Notes: generated by a model not told the origin, from the letters alone. A stretch of DNA of 64,000 bases from Rubrivivax sp. (GCA_030653385.1 JAURZM010000007.1:149342-213341); one strand, 5' to 3'. Positions 1 to 9,336 are shown, counted from the first letter of the stretch. Numbers and translations are program-made.

Positions 1-416
1 GCGTCTTCGATCAGCGCCGGTGTGCGCCGCGCGCGCAGGCGCAGCAGGCGGAACACCGGCAGGTCTTCGCCGTGGATGGAAAACAGCACGTTGTTGTGCA
101 GGATGAAGGCCACACGCACATTGCGCGCCGGTCGTGCGTCGTTGCCTTTGCTCACGTCTTCGGCGTCGATCAGGAAGTCGGAGCGGATGTGCAGTTCGCC
201 GTTGTCCTCTTCGTAGAAACGGGCCGACTCTTCGAGGTCGTCGTCAACCGCGTCTTTCGGAATCTTCAGTTCGAAACGGGCCTCGACCCAGCGCTTTTCG
301 TCCTCGCTGGGGTTTTCGAGGTCGACCCACACGGGCTGCAACTGCGCCAGTGCCTGGGGCTGGTCGATCTCTTCCTGGAACAGCCGGCCATTGGCCAGCG
401 TGAAGACGTTGAGCAT
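1..416 (-). CDS. corA: CorA-family Mg2+ transporter, N-terminal part (cut by window edge)
   Basis: Inner-membrane divalent cation (Mg2+/Co2+) channel of the CorA (2-TM-GxN) family. Only about 138 N-terminal residues are present. They form the start of the cytoplasmic funnel domain, so the pore helices and GMN motif lie beyond base 1. The reading begins MLNVFTLANGRLFQEEID and contains RFYEEDNGELHIRSDF and an LRLRARRTPALIED stretch, a wording I recognise from Burkholderiales CorA proteins. The ATG at 416 is preceded by a GGAG ribosome binding site seven bases away. A CATAAT -10-like box lies at 518-513 and a perfect palindrome at 462-476. The gene is transcribed leftward out of the window. Confidence 0.9.
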   Translation of the reverse strand, partial: MLNVFTLANGRLFQEEIDQPQALAQLQPVWVDLENPSEDEKRWVEARFELKIPKDAVDDDLEESARFYEEDNGELHIRSDFLIDAEDVSKGNDARPARNVRVAFILHNNVLFSIHGEDLPVFRLLRLRARRTPALIED

Positions 417-461
417 GCAGATTCTCCGGAAGACAGCGCCAGCGCAGGTGCGGAACGGACG

Positions 462-476
462 GTCACCCGGGGTGAC
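462..476. promoter_or_regulatory. Perfect inverted repeat GTCACC-N3-GGTGAC upstream of corA
   Basis: Two 6-base arms (462-467 and 471-476) separated by CGG form a perfect dyad. It lies 46 bases upstream of the corA ATG and downstream of a CATAAT -10-like box at 518-513. It could be a repressor operator or a hairpin in the corA leader. No known regulator is assigned. Confidence 0.35.
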
Positions 477-622
477 TCGGGGACAGCTTGTCTCTCCGAA
501 AGAGCGTTGCCAAATTATGCCCGTGGTGCAGGGGGCAACCGGCCCCGTGGGCAAGGCCGAAGTCGGCAGAATCGCGGCATGAAGACTTGGCCCGTACGGC
601 GCTCTGCCGAACCGACGCTGCC

Positions 623-1891
623 GTGGGCCTGAAGCCCTGGCGGCGCCTGCTGTGGCTGCTGCTGACGCTGCTGGCGGTATTGGCCCTGGTGGTCGTGGCG
701 GCGTCCAGCGCGGCCCTGCAATCCGAACCGGCCGTGGCCCAGGATGCCGCCATCGGCCACGACGACGTGGCCCGTGCGCTGTCACTGCTGCGCACCCACG
801 ACCCGCGCCGCGCACGCGCCGGCGCGGTCAGCACGGCATTGGTGCGCGAACGCGATGTCGAGGTGATGCTGAGCCACGGTGCCCGGCGCTGGGTGCAGGC
901 CGGCAGCCGGGTCAGCTTTCAGCGCCATGCGGCCACACTGCAACTCAGTGCCCACCTGCCGCCCAACCCCTTTGGTCGCTGGCTGAACATTGACCTGGAA
1001 CTGGCCGAAACCAGCGGCCTGCCGGCTGTTCAGCAGTTGCGCGTGGGCCGACTGCCGGTGCCGGCCTGGCTGGCCGAATGGACCGTGGTGCAGCTGGCCA
1101 GCCACCTGGGTGTGCAGGCCGAACTGGACCTGGTCGGCCAGGTCGTGAAGCGTGTGCGTTTCCTGCCGCAGCAGTCGCTGGTCACTTACGCATGGCAAAA
1201 CGACAGCATGAGCAGACTGCTCGACGGCCTGCTGCCGGCCGATGAACTGGCCAGGCTGCGTGTGTATTCCGACCGCGTCACGGCGCTGTCCTGGAACGAA
1301 CCGCAGAGCTGGGACATGCCGCTGGTGGCGGTGCTGCAGCCCATGTTCGAACTGGCTCGCCAGCGCGCGGCAGCGGGCGGCGATGCCGCGGCCGAAAACC
1401 GCGCCGCGCTGACCGTGCTGACGCTGATGGCCAACGGCCGTGGCATCGGCACCGTGGTGCCTTCGGCCCGCCAGTGGCCCAGGCCACGGCCGGTGCGCCT
1501 GCTGCTGGCCGGGCGCACCGACTTCCCGCTGCACTTTCTGGTATCGGCGGCCTTGGCCACCGAAGGCACAGGCCCCTTGTCGCAAGCCATCGGCCTGTAC
1601 AAGGAAGTCACCGATTCGCGACGGGGCAGCGGCTTCAGCTTCCAGGACATGGCCGCCAACCGCGCCGGCACCCGTTTCGGCGAATTGCTGTTGCGCGAAC
1701 CGCAGGCCATGCAGCAACGTCTGGCCGCGCCCCTGCGCGATGAAGACCTGGTGCCCGCCGTGCAGGACCTGCCCGAGTACATGCCCGAGGCCGAGTTCCT
1801 GCGCCGCTTTGGCGGTGTCGGCGCCCCGGCCTATGAACGGGTGTTGAGCGACATCGACAGCCGCATCACCGGGCTACGGCTGCTGCGCTGA
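623..1891 (+). CDS. Conserved uncharacterised membrane-anchored protein
   Basis: Protein of unknown function, about 422 residues from the proposed GTG at 623 (the open frame extends back to 488). A strong hydrophobic helix at residues 8-30 (LLWLLLTLLAVLALVVVAA), preceded by WRR, looks like an N-terminal membrane anchor. The rest is predicted soluble and probably periplasmic. The C-terminal half carries a motif-like block, HFLVSAALA followed by GLYKEVTDSR and GSGFSFQDMAANRAGTRFGE, which I have the impression is conserved in uncharacterised proteobacterial proteins. No ribosome binding site is obvious, so the start is uncertain. It converges on and overlaps the methyltransferase gene by 18 bases. 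Confidence 0.75.
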   Translation: MGLKPWRRLLWLLLTLLAVLALVVVAASSAALQSEPAVAQDAAIGHDDVARALSLLRTHDPRRARAGAVSTALVRERDVEVMLSHGARRWVQAGSRVSFQRHAATLQLSAHLPPNPFGRWLNIDLELAETSGLPAVQQLRVGRLPVPAWLAEWTVVQLASHLGVQAELDLVGQVVKRVRFLPQQSLVTYAWQNDSMSRLLDGLLPADELARLRVYSDRVTALSWNEPQSWDMPLVAVLQPMFELARQRAAAGGDAAAENRAALTVLTLMANGRGIGTVVPSARQWPRPRPVRLLLAGRTDFPLHFLVSAALATEGTGPLSQAIGLYKEVTDSRRGSGFSFQDMAANRAGTRFGELLLREPQAMQQRLAAPLRDEDLVPAVQDLPEYMPEAEFLRRFGGVGAPAYERVLSDIDSRITGLRLLR

Positions 1892-3157
1892 ACCGGCAGC
1901 GGGTGTGGCGCGGCCGCCGGGGCCGGCACCTGCCGTCATGTCGAAGCGAAACAGGCGACATTCGATGGCGCCGTTGAACAGCGGCACACGGCGCGATTCC
2001 TTCAGGCGCATCAGCGTCGGCAGTTTCATCTCGGGGCTCAGCAGCCAGGCCGTCCAGCCCGCGTAGTGGCGCTTCCAGTGGCCGGCCAGATTGCTGAAAA
2101 ACTCGGCCGGCGTGCCACCGCCTTCGAAGTTTTCGCGCGGGGCGCGTGATTCACGCGCTTCGCTTCTTTCGCCACGTTCACCCCGTTCACCACGACCGGA
2201 ACCCTGACCCTTGGCGTCGATGCGTTCGCCGTACGGCGGGTTCATCAGGATCACACCCGATGGCAGTGGCGGCAGGCGCTGCAGCGCGTCGGCGGTCTTG
2301 AATTCGATGGCCTGGCGCACACCGGCCCGTTCTGCGTTGCGCACCGCAAAGTCGGTCATGCGAAAGCTCACGTCACCGGCAAACAGGGCCACCGCGGGTG
2401 CGTGAACCCGGGCCTTGGCCGCTTGCTGCAGTTCGCGCCACTGGGTCATGAAGGGTCGGAAGGGCAGCATGCGTTCGAAGGCAAAACGGCGCAGGCTGCC
2501 GGGTGCGATGCCACAGGCCATCTGCGCCGCTTCGATGACGATGGTGCCGGCGCCGCAGCAGGGGTCCAGCAAGGGCCCGTCTTCGGCGCGGCCCTGCCAG
2601 CCGGCAGCGGCCAGCATCGCAGCGGCCAGCGTTTCCTTCAGCGGCGCTTCGCCGGTGTCTTCACGCCAGCCGCGCTTGAAGAGGGCGTCGCCCGAGGTGT
2701 CGACGTACAGCGTGGCGTGTTCCGGGCCCACGAACAACGCAATCGGCAGGTCGGGCCAGCGCGTGTCGACACTGGGCCGCGCGCCGGTGGCTTCGCGCAC
2801 GGTGTCGCAGACGGCGTCCTTGATGCGCAAGGCGCTGAAGTTCAGGCTTTGCAGAGGGCTGCGCTGGGCGCTCACGTCGACGCGCAATGTCTGCTCGGGC
2901 GTGATCCAGTGGTTCCAGTCCACGCGCATCGCCAGGTCGTACAGGTCGTGTTCGTCGCGATAGGGGCCGTCGACCAAGGGCCACAACACGCGCGTGGCGA
3001 GGCGGCTTTCCAGGTTCAGCGTCATGGCCATGCGCTCGTTGCCTTCGACCCACACACCACCGCGCGTGGCCTCGGCGGCCACGCCCGTGATGCGAAGCAC
3101 CTCGTCGGCCAGCAGCGCTTCCACGCCACCGGCACAGGGCAGGAAGAGCGTTGTCAT
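1874..3157 (-). CDS. rlmL: THUMP-domain class I SAM-dependent RNA methyltransferase (RlmL/COG0116 type)
   Basis: Predicted rRNA guanine-N2 methyltransferase of the RlmL family, 427 residues. It corresponds only to the N-terminal (THUMP plus methyltransferase) half of the two-domain E. coli RlmKL. A THUMP-like region spans about residues 1-165, the SAM-binding motif DPCCGAGT is at 198-205, and the catalytic NPPYGER motif is at 306-312. Directly after that motif, residues 315-348 are a low-complexity Gly/Arg/Glu/Ser insert (repeated RGE). The ATG overlaps the rpoN stop by four bases (ATGA), indicating translational coupling. The exact modified nucleotide cannot be read from the sequence. Confidence 0.88.
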   Translation of the reverse strand: MTTLFLPCAGGVEALLADEVLRITGVAAEATRGGVWVEGNERMAMTLNLESRLATRVLWPLVDGPYRDEHDLYDLAMRVDWNHWITPEQTLRVDVSAQRSPLQSLNFSALRIKDAVCDTVREATGARPSVDTRWPDLPIALFVGPEHATLYVDTSGDALFKRGWREDTGEAPLKETLAAAMLAAAGWQGRAEDGPLLDPCCGAGTIVIEAAQMACGIAPGSLRRFAFERMLPFRPFMTQWRELQQAAKARVHAPAVALFAGDVSFRMTDFAVRNAERAGVRQAIEFKTADALQRLPPLPSGVILMNPPYGERIDAKGQGSGRGERGERGERSEARESRAPRENFEGGGTPAEFFSNLAGHWKRHYAGWTAWLLSPEMKLPTLMRLKESRRVPLFNGAIECRLFRFDMTAGAGPGGRATPAAGSAQQP

Positions 3158-4677
3158 ATCGCCTTGCGCAAACCGGCCGGCGCGATCTTCAGCGCTTCGC
3201 GGTACTTGGCCACCGTGCGGCGCGCGACCTGGATGCCCTGCTCTTCGAGCATCGAGCTGATCTGGTTGTCCGACAGCGGCTTGGCGTTGTCCTCGGCCGT
3301 CACGAACTGCTGGATCAGCGCACGCACCGCCGTGCTGCTGGCATTGCCACCGGCGTCGGTGTTCAGGCTGCTGCCGAAGAAGTATTTCAGCTCGAAGGTG
3401 CCTTGCGGCGTGGCCATGTACTTGGCCGTGGTCACGCGCGAAATCGTGCTTTCGTGCAGACCCAGTTCGTCGGCAATCTCGCGCAGCACCAGCGGCTTCA
3501 TCGCGATGGCGCCATGCGTGAAAAAGCCCTTCTGCCGCTCGACGATGGCCTTGCTGACACGCAGGATGGTGTCGAAGCGCTGCTGGATGTTCTTCACGAA
3601 CCAGCGCGCTTCCTGCAGCCGCGACGACATGCCCGGGTTGGCCGACGCGCCACGCAAACCCCGTGCGGCCTGGGCGTAGATGTCGTTGATGCGCAGCTTG
3701 GGCATGACGTCGGGGTTCAGTGTGACGCTGACGCCGCGACCGGTTTTGCGCACGATGACATCGGGCACGATGATGTTGCCTTCGGCTGGTGAAAAGGGCC
3801 GCCCGGGCTTGGGCTCGCAGGCGCGGATCAGTTCCTGCGCCTGGCGCACCATGTCTTCGTCGGCGCCGGTCAGCGCCGTCAGGCGCTTCATGTCGCGCTT
3901 GGCCAGCAGCTCCAGGTATTGCTCGCAGATGCGCAGCGCCACCTGACGCGCCGCGCACTTGGGCGTGGCCCTGATCTGCAGCGCCAGGCATTCGCCCAGG
4001 CTGCTGGCGCCAATGCCCAGCGGGTCCAGGCTCTGCAACCAGCGCAAGCCGCAGCGCAGACGTTCGTCCAGCGACTCGCGCGCCTCTTCGCCTTCGATGC
4101 CCAGCATCGCCGCCAGGCGCTCGGCAATGTCTGCCAGTGTGTCGGCCAGGTAACCGTCACCGTCCAGCGATTCGATCAGCACCTCGATGGCCGCGTGGTC
4201 CTCGGCGCTCAGCCGCATGCCCACCAGTTGCGAGCGCAGGTGGTCCTGCAGCGACGTGGAACTGCCGCGCCGCTCGTGCGGGTCCATGTCGTCGCCTTCG
4301 CCAGTGGGCGCGGCGCTGCTGGGCGTTTCGCGGATGCCGTCGAAATCGTCCTTTTCGGTGCCGTTTTCCCAGTCGTCGCGTTCGGTGGTGCCGAACTCTT
4401 CGGCGCGCAGCTCGCTCGCACCTTCAGCGGCGTCGGGAGCATCGGGCGCATCGGCCGTGCTGTCGGCCACACGGTCGGCGGCCTGGCGTTCAGGCGGTGT
4501 TTCGAAAGGCGTGGCCGCGCCTTCTTCTTCCATTTCCAGGAAGGGGTTCTGGTCGAGCATCTGCCCCACTTCCTGGTGCAGCTCCAGCGTGGACAGCTGC
4601 AAGAGGCGGATGGACTGCTGCAGCTGGGGCGTGAGCGCCAGATGCTGGGACAGGCGTACCTGGAGTGACGGCTTCAT
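3154..4677 (-). CDS. rpoN: RNA polymerase sigma-54 factor RpoN
   Basis: Alternative sigma factor that recognises -24/-12 promoters and depends on AAA+ activators; 507 residues. Region I at the N-terminus has the Gln/Leu-rich activator-response sequence (LALTPQLQQSIRLLQLS). A long acidic region II follows at about 55-150, then the core-binding and HTH regions, and the RpoN box ARRTVAKYRE near residue 485. It follows lptB by 14 bases and overlaps the methyltransferase gene downstream. In many proteobacteria rpoN is followed by hpf, ptsN and hprK; here those three lie at 31.4-33.5 kb. No frameshift is seen and the length is normal. Confidence 0.97.
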   Translation of the reverse strand: MKPSLQVRLSQHLALTPQLQQSIRLLQLSTLELHQEVGQMLDQNPFLEMEEEGAATPFETPPERQAADRVADSTADAPDAPDAAEGASELRAEEFGTTERDDWENGTEKDDFDGIRETPSSAAPTGEGDDMDPHERRGSSTSLQDHLRSQLVGMRLSAEDHAAIEVLIESLDGDGYLADTLADIAERLAAMLGIEGEEARESLDERLRCGLRWLQSLDPLGIGASSLGECLALQIRATPKCAARQVALRICEQYLELLAKRDMKRLTALTGADEDMVRQAQELIRACEPKPGRPFSPAEGNIIVPDVIVRKTGRGVSVTLNPDVMPKLRINDIYAQAARGLRGASANPGMSSRLQEARWFVKNIQQRFDTILRVSKAIVERQKGFFTHGAIAMKPLVLREIADELGLHESTISRVTTAKYMATPQGTFELKYFFGSSLNTDAGGNASSTAVRALIQQFVTAEDNAKPLSDNQISSMLEEQGIQVARRTVAKYREALKIAPAGLRKAI

Positions 4678-4691
4678 GGGAGCAGCCGGAG

Positions 4692-5456
4692 CTACATTTT
4701 GAAGTGCTCGCCGAGGTACACCTTGCGTACCTGGGCGTCGGAAACGATCTCGTGCGGTGTGCCTTCGGCCAGCACGCTGCCTTCACTGATGATGTAGGCG
4801 CGGTCGCAGATGCCCAGCGTCTCACGCACGTTGTGGTCGGTGATGAGCACGCCGATGCCACGCGAACGCAGGAAACCGATGATGCGCTGGATCTCGATCA
4901 CGGCGATCGGGTCGACGCCGGCAAAAGGCTCGTCCAGCAAGATGAATCGTGGCTGGGTGGCCAGCGCGCGGGCGATCTCCACGCGCCGCCGCTCGCCGCC
5001 CGACAAGGCCGGCGCGGGTGAGTCACGCAGCTTGTCGATGGACAGGTCGCGCAGCAGCTTTTCCAGCAGCTCTTCGATCAACGCCGGCTTGAGCGCCCGG
5101 CCGTCGGGCCCGATCTGCAGTTCCAGCACGGCACGGATGTTTTCCTCCACCGTCAGCTTGCGGAAAATCGAGGCCTCTTGCGGCAGGTAACTCAGCCCCA
5201 GCCGCGAGCGGCGGTGGATGGGCAGGCCCTGCACCGCCTGGCCGTCGATGCGGATCTCGCCCTCGTCGGGCCGCACCAGGCCCACCACCATGTAGAAGGT
5301 GGTGGTCTTGCCGGCCCCGTTGGGGCCCAGCAGGCCCACCACTTCACCGGCGCCCACCGCCAGGTGCACGTCTTTCACCACCATGCGCTGGCCGTAGCTC
5401 TTGCGCAGGTGTTCGGCTTCCAGGCGGCTGCCTGAACTGCTGGTGGCTGGGTCCAT
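4692..5456 (-). CDS. lptB: LPS export ABC transporter ATP-binding protein LptB
   Basis: Cytoplasmic ATPase of the LptB2FGC complex that extracts lipopolysaccharide from the inner membrane and pushes it across the periplasm. It has 254 residues. The Walker A GPNGAGKTT is at 44-52, followed by a Q-loop (YLPQE), the signature LSGGERRR, Walker B ILLDEPFAGVD and the H-loop histidine in LITDHNV. The ATG shares one base with the lptA stop (TGATG), so the two are coupled. lptF and lptG are not in the window. Confidence 0.97.
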   Translation of the reverse strand: MDPATSSSGSRLEAEHLRKSYGQRMVVKDVHLAVGAGEVVGLLGPNGAGKTTTFYMVVGLVRPDEGEIRIDGQAVQGLPIHRRSRLGLSYLPQEASIFRKLTVEENIRAVLELQIGPDGRALKPALIEELLEKLLRDLSIDKLRDSPAPALSGGERRRVEIARALATQPRFILLDEPFAGVDPIAVIEIQRIIGFLRSRGIGVLITDHNVRETLGICDRAYIISEGSVLAEGTPHEIVSDAQVRKVYLGEHFKM

Positions 5457-6079
5457 CAGCGTCGCTCTCCGAGCGCACGCGAAGGGGTCAGGGGCGAGGT
5501 GGCCGGCGCCGAAGCCGCCGGCTCGACCCGCGGGCTCAGCACGGCGCGCACGCGGCCAGTGGGGTTGGTGGCTGTCTTGGCCCCGCCTTCGACCTTGAAG
5601 ACCTCGGCGGTGTTGTCCCAGATGATGGTGGCGCCGGTGATCTCGTCGGCCACCGTGCCACCGCGCAATCGCCTCACGGCCCCGTTGCCCAGGAAGCGCA
5701 AGGTGTCGGCACGGCCGTCGAACTCGATGCGCTCGGCGGTGCCTTCCACGGTTTCGTCGACGCCGTCGCGGCGCTGGCGCCAGCTGGCCGGGCGCGCCGG
5801 CGAGCCCATGGCCGTCGCGGCCCGGTAGCCGTCGGGCATTTCGCGCATTTCCACACGCTCGGCACGCAACACCATCGATCCCTGCGAGATGACGACGTTG
5901 CCCGAATACACCAGCACCTGGCGCTGCAGGTCAATGACGCCGTCACGGTCCGCCTCGATCACCCAGGGTTGAGTCCGGTCGCCTTTTTCAGCCCGGCTCT
6001 GACCTGCCGGCAAGGCGCAGGCCAGTGCCAGCGACAAGCTCAGCAAGACGGGGGGAAGGCGGAAAGACCGGGTTGACAT
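5456..6079 (-). CDS. lptA: Periplasmic LPS transport protein LptA
   Basis: Periplasmic bridge protein whose beta-jellyroll units link LptC to LptD. It has 207 residues from the ATG at 6079, chosen because a signal peptide follows (STRSFRLPPVLLSLSLALAC, cleavage near AGQSRA). The OstA-like core contains the alternating strands typical of the family (QRQVLVYSGNVVISQGSM, IEFDGRADTLRFLGNGAV). The C-terminus is a Pro/Ala/Ser-rich tail. The usual upstream neighbours kdsC and lptC are absent: the next gene upstream is dsbA, 133 bases away. Confidence 0.93.
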   Translation of the reverse strand: MSTRSFRLPPVLLSLSLALACALPAGQSRAEKGDRTQPWVIEADRDGVIDLQRQVLVYSGNVVISQGSMVLRAERVEMREMPDGYRAATAMGSPARPASWRQRRDGVDETVEGTAERIEFDGRADTLRFLGNGAVRRLRGGTVADEITGATIIWDNTAEVFKVEGGAKTATNPTGRVRAVLSPRVEPAASAPATSPLTPSRALGERR

Positions 6080-6212
6080 CGGTTCGGCATGAAAGTTGCA
6101 GGGCAGTATAGCCACAACATCCATGCCGGCAGCTGACACCCGGCCCAAGGCGGTGTGAATTCACGCCGCGGTCACCAGCGGGGCTGCTGCCTCGGGCCGG
6201 CCCAGGCGCCGA

Positions 6213-6863
6213 TCAGGCCTTCTGGCGCGCCAGCTGGATCAGGAAGTCGGCCACCGCCACTGCGCGCTCGTGGTTACCTGCCAGCGAGGCCGAAGTGTAA
6301 AAGCGGCCGTTGATGCCCAGCGCGGGCACACCGTCGATCTTGTAGGCGTCTGCCAACTGCTTGGCGCGATTGGCCTTGGTGGTGACGCTGAAGGACTTCA
6401 TCGTTGCTGACAGCTTGGCACCGTCCACGCCATTGGCGTTGGCAAACGCCACGATGTCGGATTCACTGCCCAGGCGGCGGTTCTGCTGATGGATGGCGGC
6501 AAAGACCTTGCGATGCATGGCATCGAGCTGACCCATTTCTTCGAGGGCGTAGAACAGTTTCTGGTGCTGCTGGTGCGGCGCCATGAAACCCACCGGCACC
6601 TGGCGGAAGCTCACGTCGGCGGGAAACTTCTTGACCCAGGCTTCCAGCGTGGGCTCGAAAGCGTAACAGTGGGGGCAGCCGTACCAGAAAAACTCGACCA
6701 CTTCGATCTTCTTGTCGGGTGTGGGCAAGGTCACCGGCGCCGGGGTGGACAGCCGCACGTAATGTGTCCCCTCCTTGGGCGCGCCCTGGGCGCTGGCCGC
6801 GCCGCTCAGGGCCAGGCCCAGGCCGGCACCAGCCAGTTGCTTGGAGAAGTCGCGCCTTTGCAT
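6213..6863 (-). CDS. dsbA: Thiol:disulfide interchange protein DsbA
   Basis: Periplasmic oxidase that introduces disulfide bonds into exported proteins. It has 216 residues from the ATG at 6863, preceded by an AAAGG ribosome binding site. An N-terminal signal sequence (QRRDFSKQLAGAGLGLALSG, then AASA) starts with Arg-Arg and could be Tat- or Sec-type. The thioredoxin-fold active site CPHC is at residues 63-66 and the cis-proline loop is in DGVPALGING. It follows the SPOR-domain gene by 77 bases on the same strand. The secreted RNase at 49.5 kb contains two cysteines that could be a client. Confidence 0.95.
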   Translation of the reverse strand: MQRRDFSKQLAGAGLGLALSGAASAQGAPKEGTHYVRLSTPAPVTLPTPDKKIEVVEFFWYGCPHCYAFEPTLEAWVKKFPADVSFRQVPVGFMAPHQQHQKLFYALEEMGQLDAMHRKVFAAIHQQNRRLGSESDIVAFANANGVDGAKLSATMKSFSVTTKANRAKQLADAYKIDGVPALGINGRFYTSASLAGNHERAVAVADFLIQLARQKA

Positions 6864-6940
6864 GAATAACCTTTCGAATGACGAAGTGATCGGTGGTGGA
6901 GTCGGCACCCGGGTGCCGGTTCCCTGCAGCAGGTCGGTCT

Positions 6941-7600
6941 TCAGGCCTTCTCGACGCGCACGATCTGCGCTTCGATGCCTTGTTCCTGCAACTTCAATTG
7001 CAAAGCCTCAGCTTCTGCACGCGATTTGAAGGGCCCCAGGCGAACCCGGTACACCGTGCGCCCCGCCTGTTCGCGTTCGCTGATCTTGGCCGACTGGCCC
7101 ACGATCGCAAGCTTGGCCCGCTGCTGCTCGGCATCTTCACTTCGTGTGAAGGCCCCGGCCTGCACAAAGAAGATGAACGGTTCAGCCACCGCTGCGGTGG
7201 ACCGGGCCGCCGAAGAAGCCGCGTCAGCCGCAGCCGGCGGGGTGGCGCGGCCGGCCAAAATGGCGGCCGGGTCGCGCGAGGACGGCGGCACGACCGGCTC
7301 AACTGTCACACCCGGGGTCACGGCCGAAGCGGGCGGCGGGTTGGGCTGCGTCGCTGCACTGCCGCCACCGGCAGCGCTGGCGGCACGCGCCGCCGTACGG
7401 CCGCCCAGGGCCGCGTTGGGGTCCCAGTTGCGGTTGCGTTCGGCCTCCGCCGTGTCCATTTCCGCCGTGCGCTGCGGCACCTTGTTGACAAAGGGCACCG
7501 GCACCTTGGTGATGTACAGCGCCACCACCAGCGCCAGCGCCAGACCGACGAGCAGCCCCACCACCAGGCCGATGGCAAAACCACCACGTTGTTGGATCAT
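6941..7600 (-). CDS. SPOR-domain membrane protein (FtsN-like)
   Basis: Bitopic inner-membrane protein of 219 residues. A short cytoplasmic end is followed by a transmembrane helix at about 8-30 ([20 protein letters not shown]), an Ala/Pro-rich periplasmic linker, and a C-terminal SPOR domain at about 140-217 ([38 protein letters not shown]). SPOR domains bind denuded septal peptidoglycan, so a cell-division role like that of FtsN is likely but inferred. Its ATG overlaps the argS stop by four bases. This argS-SPOR-dsbA order is familiar from Burkholderiales. Confidence 0.88.
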   Translation of the reverse strand: MIQQRGGFAIGLVVGLLVGLALALVVALYITKVPVPFVNKVPQRTAEMDTAEAERNRNWDPNAALGGRTAARAASAAGGGSAATQPNPPPASAVTPGVTVEPVVPPSSRDPAAILAGRATPPAAADAASSAARSTAAVAEPFIFFVQAGAFTRSEDAEQQRAKLAIVGQSAKISEREQAGRTVYRVRLGPFKSRAEAEALQLKLQEQGIEAQIVRVEKA

Positions 7601-9336
7601 GCGTTCACCTCGGCGGCCGCAGCCGCTGCACTGGGGATGTCCCGGTTCATCGACGCCGGTGCCGACACACCCAGCACGGCCAGCGCGTTGCGCAGCACCT
7701 GTGCCGTGGCGGCCAGCAGCGCCATGCGGGCGCGTGCCAGCGCCACGTCGTCAACCAGGAACCGTTCTGCCGCGTAGTAGGCGTGGAATGCCGCCGCCAG
7801 TTCGCGCAGGTAAAACGCCACGTCGTGCGGCGCAAACTCGGCCGCGGCGCGGGTCAGCATCTCGGGGTACTCGGCCAGCTTGACCATCAGCGCGGCTTCG
7901 CTGGGTGCAGTCAGCAGCGACAGATGGGCGTCTTCGAAGTGCTGGCCGCCGCCGTGCTGCTGCTCATAGGCGGCCAGCACCGAGCAGATGCGTGCATGGG
8001 CGTACTGCACATAGAACACCGGGTTTTCGTCGTTGGCCTTCAGCGCCAGGTCGACGTCGAAGGTGAATTCGGTGTCGGCCTTGCGGCTGATGAGGAAAAA
8101 GCGCACCGCGTCGCGGCTGGTCCAGTCGATCAGGTCGCGCACCGACACCGAAGTGCCCGCGCGCTTGGACATCTTCACCTCCTGGCCGCCCTTCATGACC
8201 GCGATCATCTTGTACAGCACGTAGTCGGGGTATCCGGCCGGGATGCCCAGGCCCACGGCTTGCAGCCCGGCCCGCACCCGCGCCACGGTGCCGTGGTGGT
8301 CACTGCCCTGCACGTTGATGACCTTGCTGTAACCCCGTTCGAATTTGGCCAGGTGGTAGGCCACGTCGGGCACGAAGTAGGTGTAGCTGCCGTCCTGCTT
8401 GCGCATGACACGGTCCTTGTCGTCGCCGTAGTCGGTGGTGCGCAACCACAGCGCGCCACCTTCTTCATAGGTCTTGCCGGCGGCCACCAGGCGCTTGACG
8501 GTGTCTTCGACACGGCCACTGGTGTAGAGGCTGCTTTCCAGGAAGTAGTGGTCGAAGTGCACGCCGAAGGCACGCAGGTCCAGGTCCTGTTCGTGGCGCA
8601 GGAAGGCCACGGCAAACTGCGTGATGGCGTGCAGGTCGTTGACGTCACCGCTGGCGGTGAAGCTGCGGTCGTCGGCCTGCACGGTCTTGCGGGCAGCAAA
8701 GTCGGCGGCGATGTCGGCGATGTAGTCGCCGTTGTAGGCGGCTTCGGGCCAGCCGGCGTCGCCGGGTTTCAGGCCCTGCAGCCGGCGCTGCACCGACAGA
8801 CCCAGGTTGTTGATCTGCACACCGGCATCGTTGTAATAAAACTCGCGCAGCACCTCGTCGCCCTGGCTCTGCAGCAGGCTGCAGATGCAGTCGCCCAGGG
8901 CCGCATTGCGGCCGTGACCCACGTGCAGCGGGCCGGTGGGGTTGGCCGAGACAAACTCGACCATCACCTTCTTGCCACTGCGTGGCTGGCTGCCGAAGCT
9001 GTCCTGCGCGGTCAGCACCTCGGCCACCACGGCCTGTTTGGCGGCGGCGGCCAGGCGCAGGTTGATGAAACCCGGGCCGGCGATTTCCAGTGCCTGCACC
9101 CAGCGCTGCACCGCCGGCTGCTGGTCCAGCAGGTCGACCAGGCGCTGCGCCAGTTCACGCGGGTTCTTCTTGAGCGGCCTGGCCAGCTGCATGGCGCTGG
9201 TGACGGCCAGATCGCCGTGGCTGGCCTGCTTGGGCGACTCGAAGTTGGCCTCGGGGGTGGCCACGCCGGCCTCGCCCGCCAGCTGGGCCAGCGCTGTCTG
9301 CAGCGCCTGCCGCAAGTCCTGCTTCACTTGGATCAT
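7597..9336 (-). CDS. argS: Arginyl-tRNA synthetase
   Basis: Class I aminoacyl-tRNA synthetase that charges tRNA-Arg; 579 residues, normal for ArgS. The HIGH-type motif HVGHG is at 138-142 and the KMSKS-type loop reads KMSKRAG near residue 395. The C-terminal DALR anticodon-binding domain ends the protein. The ATG at 9336 has no Shine-Dalgarno sequence. A TAGAAT -10 box ends exactly six bases upstream, so the mRNA is probably leaderless. It is divergent from the Ser/Thr kinase gene, with 118 bases between the starts. Confidence 0.97.
   Translation of the reverse strand: MIQVKQDLRQALQTALAQLAGEAGVATPEANFESPKQASHGDLAVTSAMQLARPLKKNPRELAQRLVDLLDQQPAVQRWVQALEIAGPGFINLRLAAAAKQAVVAEVLTAQDSFGSQPRSGKKVMVEFVSANPTGPLHVGHGRNAALGDCICSLLQSQGDEVLREFYYNDAGVQINNLGLSVQRRLQGLKPGDAGWPEAAYNGDYIADIAADFAARKTVQADDRSFTASGDVNDLHAITQFAVAFLRHEQDLDLRAFGVHFDHYFLESSLYTSGRVEDTVKRLVAAGKTYEEGGALWLRTTDYGDDKDRVMRKQDGSYTYFVPDVAYHLAKFERGYSKVINVQGSDHHGTVARVRAGLQAVGLGIPAGYPDYVLYKMIAVMKGGQEVKMSKRAGTSVSVRDLIDWTSRDAVRFFLISRKADTEFTFDVDLALKANDENPVFYVQYAHARICSVLAAYEQQHGGGQHFEDAHLSLLTAPSEAALMVKLAEYPEMLTRAAAEFAPHDVAFYLRELAAAFHAYYAAERFLVDDVALARARMALLAATAQVLRNALAVLGVSAPASMNRDIPSAAAAAAEVNA

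Noticed and set aside
579..632. Seventeen-codon ORF (MKTWPVRRSAEP...) just before the uncharacterised protein
   Set aside because: No ribosome binding site and no sign of conservation; its stop merely overlaps the downstream start region.
3158..3991. Open frame extending the methyltransferase upstream through rpoN (to 3991)
   Set aside because: It is the antiparallel-free extension of the same strand in another frame over rpoN; the ATG at 3157 with ATGA coupling gives the family length.
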